Assembly (NCBI GenBank): GCA_004555155.1
Contig: SFJH01000013.1
Span: 1-45,576, forward strand
From: Clostridiales bacterium
GTDB lineage: Bacteria; Bacillota; Clostridia; Christensenellales; Aristaeellaceae
Direction of reading: 5' to 3'
Length of the DNA: 45,576 nucleotides
The position numbers were made by a program, and so were the translations under genes. Below, in pieces: positions 1 to 7,384 of the stretch; within the stretch, counting starts at the first letter, position 1, and each line of letters begins with the position of its first letter. Under the pieces are notes generated by a model. It saw only the letters and a program-made list of their open reading frames with translations, searched no databases and was not told where the DNA came from.

Positions 1-1
1 A

Positions 2-373
2 GCCCGGGCGCTGCTGACCAAGATGCCCGAGGAATACCCGCTGCCGCCGCCCAACATCGAAATCACCGGCCTGACGCTGGACAAGCTGGTGCGCGCGTTC
101 CGCCGGGTGCTGGCCCGGGCGGAGGCCAGCGAGCGCGCCGAGAGCATGGCCAACCGGGAGATCCGCCGCGACCAGTTCACCGTGTCCGGCTGCATGTCCC
201 GCATCGCGCGCCGCCTGCGGGGGGGCCGCTTCGGCTTCTCCGAGCTGTTCGACGAGCACATGACCCGCAACGAGGTGATCACCATGTTCATGGCGCTGCT
301 GGAGATGGCGAAGCTCAGCCGCGTGCACATCGAGCAGAGCGCCGCCTATGAGGAGATCTACCTGAGCGCCTGA
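2..373 (+). CDS. scpA: Segregation and condensation protein A, 3' part
   Basis: The reading frame enters from the left edge and stops at 371-373, so only the last 123 or so residues are visible. They match the C-terminal winged-helix part of the bacterial kleisin ScpA, including the family-like ending MALLEMAKLSRVHIEQS followed by EEIYLSA. ScpA bridges the heads of the SMC dimer together with ScpB and acts in chromosome compaction and segregation. The start, the N-terminal SMC-neck-binding region and any scpB partner lie outside the window or are absent to the right; the next gene on the same strand begins 77 bases later and is unrelated. The identification rests on overall similarity of the C-terminal domain. 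Confidence 0.85.
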   Translation, partial: ARALLTKMPEEYPLPPPNIEITGLTLDKLVRAFRRVLARAEASERAESMANREIRRDQFTVSGCMSRIARRLRGGRFGFSELFDEHMTRNEVITMFMALLEMAKLSRVHIEQSAAYEEIYLSA

Positions 374-449
374 CCGCGCCGCCTTGCCCGATGGAACCGG
401 AGCCGCCGTTTTTCCGTCCAAGAACATAATAGCCAAAGGATGTGATCCC

Positions 450-1460
450 ATGCGGAGAATGCTTGCCCTGTCGCTGGCGCTCGCGCTTCTGGCGGCGGCG
501 ATCCCCGCGCATGCGCGCAGCGCGGCGGGGCGAATCGCGCTGGAGGACGACGCCCGCACCCACAACGCGCTGCAGGCCGCCGACCGGATCTCCGGAACGA
601 CGCTGCAGCCGGGCGACAGCTTTTCCTTTAATGATACCGTGGGCCCACGCACGCCGGAGAACGGCTTCGTGTCCGCGCTGAACGGGCGCGGCGCGGAGGT
701 CGTGGGCGGCGGCTGCGCCCAGGCGGCCAGCGCGCTGTATCTGGCGCTGTGCGCGCTGCCGCCGGGATCCGTGGCCTTTGACGAGCTCTCCTTTTACGGC
801 GACCGCTACGCCGGAAGCTACGTCTCCGACGGCTGTCAGGCCGTTCTGGTGGACTATTCCGCCGGGCTGGACTTCCGCTTCACCAATCTCTGCGGCGGCG
901 CGCTGGACGTGGCCATGGAGGCCCGGGACGGGCAGCTGGTGTGCACCGTGGAGGTGGGCGGCGTCGGCGCCATGCCGCCCGCCCCCGACGCGGGCGACGC
1001 CGCCGCTCCCGCCCTGCCCACGGACATCGTGATCATCGACTGCGGCGAGGATCCCGCCGTGCTGAACAACGTCTCTCTGGCGGCGGACAGCGTCTACGAC
1101 GCCACGCTGGCCAGCGGCGACGTGTTCTCCTTCAACCGCGCGGTCGGCCCGCGCAGCGCTGCCTACGGCTTCGTATCCGCCGCGGACGGCCGGGGCGAGG
1201 AGGTCATGGGCGGCGGCGTGGCGCAGGTGGCCAGCGCGATCTGGCTGCTGATCCGCGACCGCGCCGACGTGGTGATCGTGGAAAAGTCCACCTACGGCAG
1301 CGCCTACAATCAGACCTACGTCTCCAGCTCCGCCGACGCCATCGCGGTGGATTACGCCTCCGACACGGATTTCTCCTTCCGCTATACCGGCTCCGGCTCC
1401 CTGACCCTCTACGTCGTCCTCGACGCGGACGCGCATCTGCTCTACGCCGCAGTCGGCTGA
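450..1460 (+). CDS. Secreted protein with two VanW-like domains
   Basis: The 336-residue product starts at ATG 450, placed 9 bases after an AAAGGA ribosome site. Residues 1-22 form a Sec signal peptide (positive MRR, then an Ala/Leu core, cut near AHA). Two homologous VanW-like domains follow, about residues 40-160 and 205-330. Each has a GDxFSFNxxVGPR segment, then GFVSA, a GRG turn and a GGGxxQ segment leading into a hydrophobic helix. Canonical VanW domains read GGGxCQ. Here the two copies read GGGCAQ and GGGVAQ, so the usual Cys is displaced or missing in both. VanW-domain proteins are cell-envelope proteins of poorly known function. The tandem arrangement suggests internal duplication. 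A terminator follows at 1616. Confidence 0.75.
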   Translation: MRRMLALSLALALLAAAIPAHARSAAGRIALEDDARTHNALQAADRISGTTLQPGDSFSFNDTVGPRTPENGFVSALNGRGAEVVGGGCAQAASALYLALCALPPGSVAFDELSFYGDRYAGSYVSDGCQAVLVDYSAGLDFRFTNLCGGALDVAMEARDGQLVCTVEVGGVGAMPPAPDAGDAAAPALPTDIVIIDCGEDPAVLNNVSLAADSVYDATLASGDVFSFNRAVGPRSAAYGFVSAADGRGEEVMGGGVAQVASAIWLLIRDRADVVIVEKSTYGSAYNQTYVSSSADAIAVDYASDTDFSFRYTGSGSLTLYVVLDADAHLLYAAVG

Positions 1461-1615
1461 CGGTCTTCCCGCAGGCCCGTCCGAAAGCAGGAAACGCCCG
1501 TCTGCCGAACAGCCCAACGTCCCGCGATCCCGGCGCACGCATCTTTTTCCGCAAGCGGAGAAAAATCATCGTCTTCCCATTTCCGCAGCTCTTCACGAAG
1601 CGCATCATCACACGC

Positions 1616-1655
1616 AAACGTCCCTGCCGCGCAAAAGCGCAGCAGGGACGTTTTT
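1616..1655 (+). terminator. Intrinsic terminator after the VanW-like gene
   Basis: A 12-bp perfect stem (AAACGTCCCTGC at 1616-1627, complement at 1642-1653) is followed by a T-run to 1655. It lies between two convergent genes and has some A residues on the other side, so it may also stop the minus-strand rubredoxin transcript. The rest of 1461-1681 shows no other feature. Confidence 0.8.
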
Positions 1656-1681
1656 CGTCATCGGGCCGGGGGATCGCTCCG

Positions 1682-2278
1682 TCACACCTTTTCGAAATCG
1701 CTGGCGGGATGCTTGCACAGCGGGCAGACGAAGTCAGGGGGCAGCTCCTCGCCCTCGTAGATGTAGCCGCACACGGTGCAGCGCCACGCGGTCTTCTGGC
1801 TGGGCGCGGGCTGCGCGGGGCGGGGCTTGATGCTGGACTGATAGTAGGCATAGGACGCAGAGGGCGCGTCGCCGATCGTCTCCATGTCGTCCACCCGGGC
1901 GATGAAGAGCGTGTGGGTGCCCAGATCCACGGTCTGCTCCACGGTGGCGCTGATATAGCCGTTGGCGCCCTCGGTGACGTACCACAGGCCGTTGGCGCTG
2001 CGGGCGCAGCCGTCGAAGCCGGCGAACTTATCCACGTCGCGCCCGGACTGGAAGCCGAAGCGCTTGAACAGGTCGAAGCTGGCGCGCTCGCTCAGGATGG
2101 AGATGTTGAACCTGCCGCTTTTGAGCACCAGATCGTGGGTGAAGTTGGCCTTGTTCACGGCGATGCTGATGCGGTTGGGCTCGGAGGTCACCTGGCCCGC
2201 GGTGTTGATGATGCAGCCGCTGTCGCGGCCATCCAGGCGGCTGGTGAGGACGAACAGTCCGTAGGTCAGCCGGTACAT
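1682..2278 (-). CDS. Flavin reductase-rubredoxin fusion (high-molecular-weight rubredoxin type)
   Basis: The N-terminal 140 residues are a flavin reductase-like FMN-binding domain (MYRLTYGLFVLTS, then TSEPNRISIAVNK). A Pro/Ala linker leads to a C-terminal rubredoxin of about 45 residues with both iron-binding pairs, CTVC and CPLC. Such NADH:rubredoxin oxidoreductase-like proteins pass electrons to oxygen- or peroxide-reducing flavodiiron partners in anaerobes. It is last in a minus-strand unit Fur, SDR, rubredoxin. The first ATG (2278) lies 22 bases from the AGGAG at 2301-2305. The codon ideally spaced from that site is ACG at 2291-2293, which would give TDKKTMYRLTYG, so translation may start upstream at a non-standard codon (see findings). 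Confidence 0.85.
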   Translation of the reverse strand: MYRLTYGLFVLTSRLDGRDSGCIINTAGQVTSEPNRISIAVNKANFTHDLVLKSGRFNISILSERASFDLFKRFGFQSGRDVDKFAGFDGCARSANGLWYVTEGANGYISATVEQTVDLGTHTLFIARVDDMETIGDAPSASYAYYQSSIKPRPAQPAPSQKTAWRCTVCGYIYEGEELPPDFVCPLCKHPASDFEKV

Positions 2279-2306
2279 GGTCTTCTTATCCGTAAAAATT
2301 CTCCTC

Positions 2307-3044
2307 TCAGGTCATCGCCGCGCCATCCACGCGCAGCGTGACGCCCGTCACGTAATCGGCCTGGTCGCTGGCCAGGAACAGGTAGGCATTGGCGATATCC
2401 TCGGGCTCGCCCACGCGGCCCAGCGGGATACCGGCGGCGATGCGCGCGGCCAGCTCCGGCGGCAGCGCGGACACCATGTCCGTGCGGGTGACGCCGGGAG
2501 CCACCGCGTTGACGCGGATGTGATCCTTCGCCAGCTCGCGGGCCAGCGACCGGGTCAGTCCGTTCACGGCGAACTTCGAAATGGGATAGCCGCAGCCCGA
2601 CGGCTGGCCGTATTCCGCCACCATGGAGCTGGTGTTGATGATCACGCCGCCGCCCTGCGCCTTCATGATCCGCGCGGCGGCCTGGGAACAGACGAACACG
2701 GCCGTCACATTCACATCCATGATCTTCCTGAATTCATCCAGCGTGTAGTCGTACAGGCTGGTGCGCGACGAAATCCCGGCGTTGTTCGCCAGAATGTCGA
2801 GGCGTCCAAAGCGCGCGCGCACCTGTTCGAACGCCTCGGCCACGGCGGCCGGATCGCACAGGTCGGGCCAGATGCCCGTCACGCGCTCGCCGTACTCCGT
2901 CAGGCCTGCCAGCGCCTTCTCCACCGTCTCCTGCCGCGAGCCGGCGATGGCCACATTTGCGCCGTTGTCCAGATACTTCCTTGCGATGGCGAGGCCGATG
3001 CCCCGCGTTCCGCCGGTTACGATGGCCGTCTTTCCCTTCAGCAT
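2307..3044 (-). CDS. Short-chain dehydrogenase/reductase (FabG-like)
   Basis: The 245-residue product has all classical SDR motifs: nucleotide-binding TGGTRGIG near residues 8-15, NNAG near residue 85, catalytic Ser in NTSS, and the YxxxK pair in YPISK. The ending TGVTLRVDGA is typical of FabG-like 3-oxoacyl-ACP reductases and related sugar or alcohol dehydrogenases, so the substrate cannot be fixed. A GAAAGGAGAG ribosome site precedes ATG 3044. The gene lies between the Fur-family regulator (47 bases upstream) and the rubredoxin gene (13 bases to the possible ACG start), which suggests one transcript, possibly tied to metal or oxidative stress. No other fatty-acid synthesis gene is nearby. 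Confidence 0.85.
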   Translation of the reverse strand: MLKGKTAIVTGGTRGIGLAIARKYLDNGANVAIAGSRQETVEKALAGLTEYGERVTGIWPDLCDPAAVAEAFEQVRARFGRLDILANNAGISSRTSLYDYTLDEFRKIMDVNVTAVFVCSQAAARIMKAQGGGVIINTSSMVAEYGQPSGCGYPISKFAVNGLTRSLARELAKDHIRVNAVAPGVTRTDMVSALPPELAARIAAGIPLGRVGEPEDIANAYLFLASDQADYVTGVTLRVDGAAMT

Positions 3045-3091
3045 GATCTCTCTCCTTTCCCGTTCTGACGATCCTCTGTCCGGACGGCCGC

Positions 3092-3514
3092 TCACCGCGG
3101 CGATTCCGCCTGCGGGCCGTCCTCCTGGTTTTCCCTGCATTCCGGGCAGAGGCCCGTGAACAGCAGGCTGCAGCCGGTGATCTGAAACGCGGCGTCCGCC
3201 TGCTGCTCCAGCTCGATCAGCCGGGGAAGCACGGGCAGCGACGCGTCGAAAATCCTGCCGCAGTGGTTGCACTTGATGTGATAGTGATTCCGGGCACAGA
3301 CCTCGAATCGGTCCGCTCCGCCGGGCACCTCGATGCGCATCACGCGGCCCGCCTCTTCCAGCGAGCGCAGATTGCGGTACACCGTGGCCCGGGCAACGGC
3401 GGGATGCGCCGCGCGAATGGTTTCGTAGATCTTTTCCGCCGTGGCATGCCCCGGCAGCTGCGAGACCGTCTGAAACACGATCTCCCTCTGCAGTGTGTGC
3501 CGCGTCTTGCTCAT
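3092..3514 (-). CDS. Fur-family metal/peroxide-responsive repressor
   Basis: The N-terminal winged helix (about residues 5-80, with ARATVYRNLRSLEEAG as recognition region) and C-terminal dimerisation domain are typical of Fur/PerR. Metal ligands are visible: HYH near residue 88, and two CxxC structural-zinc pairs (CNHC and CPEC). In PerR, Asp sits in the RFD motif just before HYH and is one of the peroxide-sensing ligands. Here the motif reads RFE, as in Fur-like members. ATG 3514 is chosen because GGGTG lies six bases upstream; an in-frame GTG at 3523 is the alternative. It heads a unit with the SDR and rubredoxin genes and a Fur-box-like site lies upstream, suggesting autoregulation. Confidence 0.85.
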   Translation of the reverse strand: MSKTRHTLQREIVFQTVSQLPGHATAEKIYETIRAAHPAVARATVYRNLRSLEEAGRVMRIEVPGGADRFEVCARNHYHIKCNHCGRIFDASLPVLPRLIELEQQADAAFQITGCSLLFTGLCPECRENQEDGPQAESPR

Positions 3515-3543
3515 GTATATCACCCAAGAATATTATATTCAAA

Positions 3544-3559
3544 ATAGGAATCATTATCA
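3544..3559 (-). promoter_or_regulatory. Fur/PerR-box-like operator
   Basis: Read on the minus strand, TGATAATGATTCCTAT matches the 7-1-7 Fur/PerR consensus (TGATAAT-n-ATTATCA) perfectly in the first half and at 4 of 7 positions in the second. It sits about 30 bases upstream of the Fur-family start, within AT-rich sequence that stands out from the GC-rich surroundings and should contain the promoter. Confidence 0.45.
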
Positions 3560-3605
3560 ATAATACTCAAAAAATTAACAAAAGAAACCCGGAAGCGCCC
3601 TCCCG

Positions 3606-3650
3606 AATGAAAACCGCATCCGGCAGCGCACATGCCGCCGGATGCGGTTT
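3606..3650 (-). terminator. Intrinsic terminator after the kinase-like gene
   Basis: A perfect 14-bp stem (AAACCGCATCCGGC at 3611-3624, complement at 3637-3650) with a 12-base loop is followed on the minus strand by TTTTCATT. It lies about 60 bases beyond the stop codon of the minus-strand gene at 3713. Confidence 0.75.
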
Positions 3651-3712
3651 CACCGGAGATTTGATGACAGGCCGGAGCGGGGGAGCCGGACAGCGCTCTC
3701 CGGCGGGCGGCC

Positions 3713-4309
3713 TCATCTGGCCAGACCTTCGAGGATGTCCACGCAGCGGTCGATGCCGACAGCGGCGCTGTCGAGGGTGATGTGGTAGTTCTGGGACACG
3801 CCCCAGTCCTGGCCGGTGTAGTGCTTGTAGTTGTTGCGGCGGCGCTTGTCCTTCTCCTTCAGGCGCTGCTCGGGGCTCTTGTCGGACTCGCCGTAGAGGC
3901 GCACGATGCGCTCGGCGCGGGCCTGCATGGGCGCGTGGATGAACACGTTGAGCACGTCGTCGCGGTCGCGGAGGATGAAGTCGGCGCAGCGGCCCACGAT
4001 CACGCAGGGCTCCTGGTCGGCCAGCTTCAGGATCACGTTGTGCTGGATGCACCAGAGGAAGTCCGACGCGGACATGCCCTTCATGATGCCGGGCACGCCG
4101 GGCGTGGAGAACACGTAGCTCAGGCTGCTCCTGCCGGCGGAATGCTCGCCGGTCTCCTCGATGTAGCTGGGGTCGAAGCCGGTCTCGTCGGCCACCTGCC
4201 TGACCAGCTCCTTGTCGTAGTACTTGTAGCCCAGGCGCTCCGCCAGCTGCTTGCCGATGGTGCGTCCGGCGCTGCCGAATTCGCGGCTGATGGTGATGAT
4301 GCGTTTCAT
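3713..4309 (-). CDS. Cytidylate kinase-like protein
   Basis: The 198-residue product has the N-terminal pattern MKRIITISREFGSAGRTIGK, a P-loop variant of the cytidylate-kinase-like family (Cytidylate_kin2 type). An LID-like basic stretch (LKEKDKRRRNNYKHYTG) follows in the C-terminal half. Members are predicted nucleoside monophosphate or related small-molecule kinases; few have been tested, so the substrate is unknown. The authentic housekeeping Cmk is longer and differs here. The start ATG 4309 has GGGAAAA upstream. The gene stands alone: a terminator follows it, and the upstream neighbour is the MATE exporter on the same strand, 96 bases away, so read-through from that gene is possible. Confidence 0.8.
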   Translation of the reverse strand: MKRIITISREFGSAGRTIGKQLAERLGYKYYDKELVRQVADETGFDPSYIEETGEHSAGRSSLSYVFSTPGVPGIMKGMSASDFLWCIQHNVILKLADQEPCVIVGRCADFILRDRDDVLNVFIHAPMQARAERIVRLYGESDKSPEQRLKEKDKRRRNNYKHYTGQDWGVSQNYHITLDSAAVGIDRCVDILEGLAR

Positions 4310-4405
4310 GCGTTTTCCCTCCCGTTCAATGAATCCGGTTTATTTATAAATATTCGACGTTTCCTTCAAAAAACCTTCAATCAAAAACCATCAATTCAGA
4401 AGCCT

Positions 4406-5797
4406 TCAATCCGCCAGCACCTTCCAGGTCTTGCGCAGCACCGCCACGGAGATGAAGAACGTGAGCACGTCGCTGACCGGCATGGAGTACAGCACGCCGT
4501 CCAGTCCGAAGAACAGCGGCAGCAGCAGCGCGAAGCCCACGCCGAACACCACCTCACGCACCACGCTCAGCATGGTGGACACGGCCGCCTTGCCCATGGA
4601 CTGCAGGAAGATGAACGCCGCCTTGTTCACGCAGGCCAGGATCATCATGCACAGATAGATGCGGAAGGAGCGCACGGCGAAGTCGGTGTAGTAGGCGCTC
4701 TCGTTGGCCGCGCCGAACAGGCCGATCAGCCGGCGGGGCAGGAATTCGACGATCAGCAGCGCGATCAGACCCACGATCGCCTCCGCCGTGATCAGCTTCT
4801 TCAGCAGCTCGCGCACGCGGCCCTTCTTGTTCGCGCCGATGTTGAAGCCCACGATGGGGATGCAGCCCGCCGCCATGCCGATGACGATGGAGATGACGAT
4901 CTGGAAGAACTTCATCACGATGCCCAGCACCGCCATGGGGATCTGCGCGTACTGCGCCTGGCCGAAGATCTCGTCCTGCGCGCCGTACTTCACCACCATG
5001 TTCTGAATGGCCAGCATGGCGGCCACCAGGGAGATCTGCGCCAGGAAGCTGCAGACGCCCAGCGCCAGGAATTCGCCGTCCAGCCTGATGTCCAGCTTAA
5101 AGCTGCTCTTCTCCAGCTTCACGGCCTTGGTGTGGAACAGGTACCCTGCGGCCAGCACCGCCGTGGCCACCTGGCCGATGACCGTCGCGACCGCCGCGCC
5201 CATCATGCCCCACTTGAACACATAGATGAAGATGGGGTCCAGGATGATGTTCAGCACCGCGCCCGCCACGGTGGACACCATGGCGAACTTCGGGCTGCCG
5301 TCGGAGCGGATGATCGGGTTCATCGCCTGTCCGAACATGTAGAAGGGGATGCCCATGGAGATCCAGGTGAAGTACTCCCTGGAGTGCAGATAGGTCTCGT
5401 CGTTGACCCGGCCGCCGAAGGCGGTCAGAATCTGGGACTGGAAGATGAAGTACAGCGCGGTGAGCACCAGGCTGCTGACGATGCTGAGCACCACGGCGTT
5501 GCCGATGCTGCGGTGGGCGCGCTCGTTCTGGCGGCGGCCCAGCGCGATGCTGACGAATGCGCAGCAGCCGTCGCCGATCATCACCGCGATGGCCAGCGCC
5601 ACCACGGTCAGCGGGTAGACCACGGTGTTCGCCGCGTTGCCGTAGCTGCCCAGATAGGACGCGTTCGCGATGAACAGCTGGTCGACGATGTTGTAAAGCG
5701 CCGCCACCAGCAGCGAGATCACGCAGGGGATGGCGTACTTGCGCATCAGCTTGCCGATCTTCTCGGTCTCAAGAAAGTTGTTGGCGTGTTGTTCCAT
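4406..5797 (-). CDS. MATE family efflux transporter
   Basis: The 463-residue product has about 12 hydrophobic segments arranged as two homologous halves, each opening with a family-like stretch (IPCVISLLVAALYNIVDQLFI in the first). MATE proteins export cationic drugs or metabolites using Na+ or H+. The start is ATG 5797, with an AGGAGGAG site 9-10 bases upstream. An in-frame ATG at 5848 would add 17 residues but lies inside a leader hairpin, so it is unlikely. The leader contains a terminator-like hairpin at 5822-5865, suggesting attenuation, and an inverted repeat lies in the divergent region shared with yhaM. The substrate cannot be told from sequence. Confidence 0.9.
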   Translation of the reverse strand: MEQHANNFLETEKIGKLMRKYAIPCVISLLVAALYNIVDQLFIANASYLGSYGNAANTVVYPLTVVALAIAVMIGDGCCAFVSIALGRRQNERAHRSIGNAVVLSIVSSLVLTALYFIFQSQILTAFGGRVNDETYLHSREYFTWISMGIPFYMFGQAMNPIIRSDGSPKFAMVSTVAGAVLNIILDPIFIYVFKWGMMGAAVATVIGQVATAVLAAGYLFHTKAVKLEKSSFKLDIRLDGEFLALGVCSFLAQISLVAAMLAIQNMVVKYGAQDEIFGQAQYAQIPMAVLGIVMKFFQIVISIVIGMAAGCIPIVGFNIGANKKGRVRELLKKLITAEAIVGLIALLIVEFLPRRLIGLFGAANESAYYTDFAVRSFRIYLCMMILACVNKAAFIFLQSMGKAAVSTMLSVVREVVFGVGFALLLPLFFGLDGVLYSMPVSDVLTFFISVAVLRKTWKVLAD

Positions 5798-5821
5798 GAA
5801 AGGTCTCCTCCTTTTCCCGAT

Positions 5822-5865
5822 CAAAAGAGAAAGCGCGCAAGTCCACAACTTGGACTTACGCGCTT
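5822..5865 (-). terminator. Terminator-like hairpin in the MATE leader (putative attenuator)
   Basis: In minus-strand RNA a 15-bp stem forms between 5851-5865 and 5831-5845 (one G-U pair) with a 5-base loop. It is followed by UCUCUUUU and then the MATE ribosome site. Position in the 5' leader, before the gene, fits transcription attenuation rather than normal termination. No known riboswitch aptamer is recognised upstream of it. Confidence 0.55.
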
Positions 5866-5913
5866 CGCTACACAGTGTCTGAATTGTACCATCGAACTGT
5901 TAAACAAATTCGC

Positions 5914-5937
5914 ATTCGAATGAAAAAACATTCGAAA
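5914..5937. promoter_or_regulatory. TTCGAA inverted repeat between MATE gene and yhaM
   Basis: ATTCGAATG at 5914-5922 and CATTCGAAA at 5929-5937 form an inverted repeat (8 of 9 bases) around six A residues. It lies just upstream of the yhaM promoter and within the region expected to drive the divergent MATE gene. It resembles a repressor operator, but the protein that would bind is not identified. Confidence 0.45.
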
Positions 5938-5945
5938 TTCTTCGA

Positions 5946-5974
5946 TTGACAACCGCCCCGTCAGCGTCTATTAT
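5946..5974 (+). promoter_or_regulatory. Sigma-A-type promoter of yhaM
   Basis: TTGACA at 5946-5951 and TATTAT at 5969-5974 are separated by 17 bases, close to the vegetative consensus. The transcript would start near 5981, about 25 bases before the ATG. Confidence 0.85.
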
Positions 5975-6005
5975 TATATGGAAGACATTCGGGAGGGACA
6001 CTCTT

Positions 6006-6950
6006 ATGAAGCAACAACCCATGCTGGCCGAGATGATCAAGGGCCAGATGTTCGACGGTTTCCTGCTGACCCGGACCGCCACCCAGCGCACGTCCTCCAA
6101 CGGCAGCAAGTTTCTGGATATGACCCTGTGCGACATCTCCGGCGAGGTCAACGCCAAGATGTGGGACAGCTATACCCCCGCGCCCAACGTGGCCGACGTG
6201 CTGCGCGTGCGCGGCATGATGACCGAGTACAACGGCAAGCCCCAGCTGCGCGTGGACAAGATGCGCGTCGCCGCCGAGACCGACGATTTCGACATGTCCG
6301 CCCTCGCCCCCTGCGCGCCCCGGCCCGCCGCCGAGATGCTCGACTTCATCCTCAACCGCGTCGACGCCTTCCGCGACCCCGAGCTCAAGCAGCTCGTGCT
6401 CACCCGCCTCGAGGAGTGCGGCGACAAGCTCAACTACTACCCCGCCGCCTCCAAGCTCCACCACGCCGAGCGCTCCGGCCTGCTCCACCATACCAGCACC
6501 ATGCTGCGCATGGCCGGCCACGTCTGCGAGGTCTACCCCACCCTCGATTCCGACCTCCTCGCCGCCGGCGTCATCCTCCACGACCTGTGCAAGATCTCCG
6601 AAATGGACTCCGACGAGATCGGCATGGTCTCCGACTATACCGCCGAGGGCATGCTCATCGGCCACCTCGTCCAGGGCGTCGCCGAGCTCGCCCGCCTCGG
6701 CCGCGACCTCGGCGTCAAAAAGGAAACCATGCTCCTCCTCGAGCACATGATCCTCTCCCACCACGACCTCCCCGAGTACGGCAGCCCCAAAAAACCCATG
6801 TTCCCCGAAGCCGAGGTCCTCCATATCCTCGACCTCCTCGACGCCCGCATGTTCGAAATGAACCGCGCCCTCGCCACTACCCAGCCCGGCTCCTTCACCG
6901 ACCGCCTCTGGAGCCTCGACCGGAAGCTGTATCGTCGGAAGGAGGGGTGA
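6006..6950 (+). CDS. yhaM: 3'-5' exoribonuclease YhaM family
   Basis: The 314-residue product has an N-terminal OB-fold nucleic-acid-binding domain (about residues 15-95) and a C-terminal HD hydrolase domain. The HD metal ligands are visible as His in SGLLHH, the HD pair in AGVILHDLCK, and later His in HMILSHHDLPE. YhaM trims RNA and single-stranded DNA from the 3' end in Firmicutes. ATG 6006 is preceded by CGGGAGGG. Codon use is split. The first seven Leu codons are all CTG, whereas from about codon 93 onward I count 31 CTC and 4 CTG, with the same shift to C-ending Val, Ala and Pro codons. The gene is followed directly by a repeat array. Confidence 0.9.
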   Translation: MKQQPMLAEMIKGQMFDGFLLTRTATQRTSSNGSKFLDMTLCDISGEVNAKMWDSYTPAPNVADVLRVRGMMTEYNGKPQLRVDKMRVAAETDDFDMSALAPCAPRPAAEMLDFILNRVDAFRDPELKQLVLTRLEECGDKLNYYPAASKLHHAERSGLLHHTSTMLRMAGHVCEVYPTLDSDLLAAGVILHDLCKISEMDSDEIGMVSDYTAEGMLIGHLVQGVAELARLGRDLGVKKETMLLLEHMILSHHDLPEYGSPKKPMFPEAEVLHILDLLDARMFEMNRALATTQPGSFTDRLWSLDRKLYRRKEG

Positions 6951-7384
6951 GTGATTGCGGGGAGGGGTTCTTTTTAGAGAAAAAGAACCCCTCCCCGCGC
7001 CCCTCCCAGAAAAACCGCTTGCGGCCTGCATGCAGGCCGCGAAGGTGTTTTTGGCTTCTTCCATGGGCGAAATCGGGCCGGAAGGCGGCCCGATTTCGCG
7101 CTGACCCCGCAGGAGTCCGAGGTGGGACAGACAACTTTTGCGGCTTTCCGGCGGTCGGAAAGCCGCAAAGGGATGGGTTGGTTCGCGGTGAGGGCTTTTG
7201 CGGCGACCGCCGCTGCTCAAACTCATTCCAGCGTCAACGGGAAATCGGGGCGCCTTTCGCCCCGATTTCCCCCCACAGTCTATTCCATTATCCCCCCAAA
7301 TCGGTTTCTTTGGGAGGGGCGCGGGGAGGGCTTTTCTTTTTCCAAAGAAAAGTCCTCCCCGCAGTCACCCCTCGTCTCCCTCCG
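6951..7384. repeat. Repeat array A, two arrays meeting tail to tail
   Basis: The left part follows the yhaM stop in the + direction. It holds a perfect 19-bp hairpin (6957-6975 with 6980-6998), a terminator module with a 20-bp palindrome (7021-7040), and one variable-stem hairpin (7067-7080 with 7086-7099, loop GAAGG). An extra 14-bp hairpin (TTTGCGGCTTTCCG type) lies near 7137-7167. The right part is in the opposite orientation and follows the stop of the minus-strand glycerophosphotransferase gene. It has a 19-bp hairpin with one mismatch (7321-7339 with 7344-7362), a decayed second module, and a variable-stem hairpin (7239-7252 with 7258-7271, loop AAAGG when read on minus). No coding gene is seen here. 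Confidence 0.8.
7021..7052 (+). terminator. Intrinsic terminator module of array A
   Basis: The 20-bp palindrome GCGGCCTGCATGCAGGCCGC (7021-7040) is followed by GAAGGTG and five T residues. It is the same module as at 38183, 41439 and 44031, with a different but still self-complementary stem. Confidence 0.65.

Noticed and set aside
1461..1615. A small gene between the VanW-like and rubredoxin genes
   Set aside because: Open frames here are extensions or shadows without ribosome sites; only the terminator at 1616 is supported.
3092..3514. Treating the Fur-family protein as a definite PerR or Fur
   Set aside because: Metal ligands fit the family, but one key position is Glu and the operator is only half conserved, so the signal is left open.
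3782..5923. A 713-codon plus-strand frame opposite the kinase-like and MATE genes
   Set aside because: Low-complexity His/Asp/Gln-rich translation with no domains, opposite two well-recognised genes.
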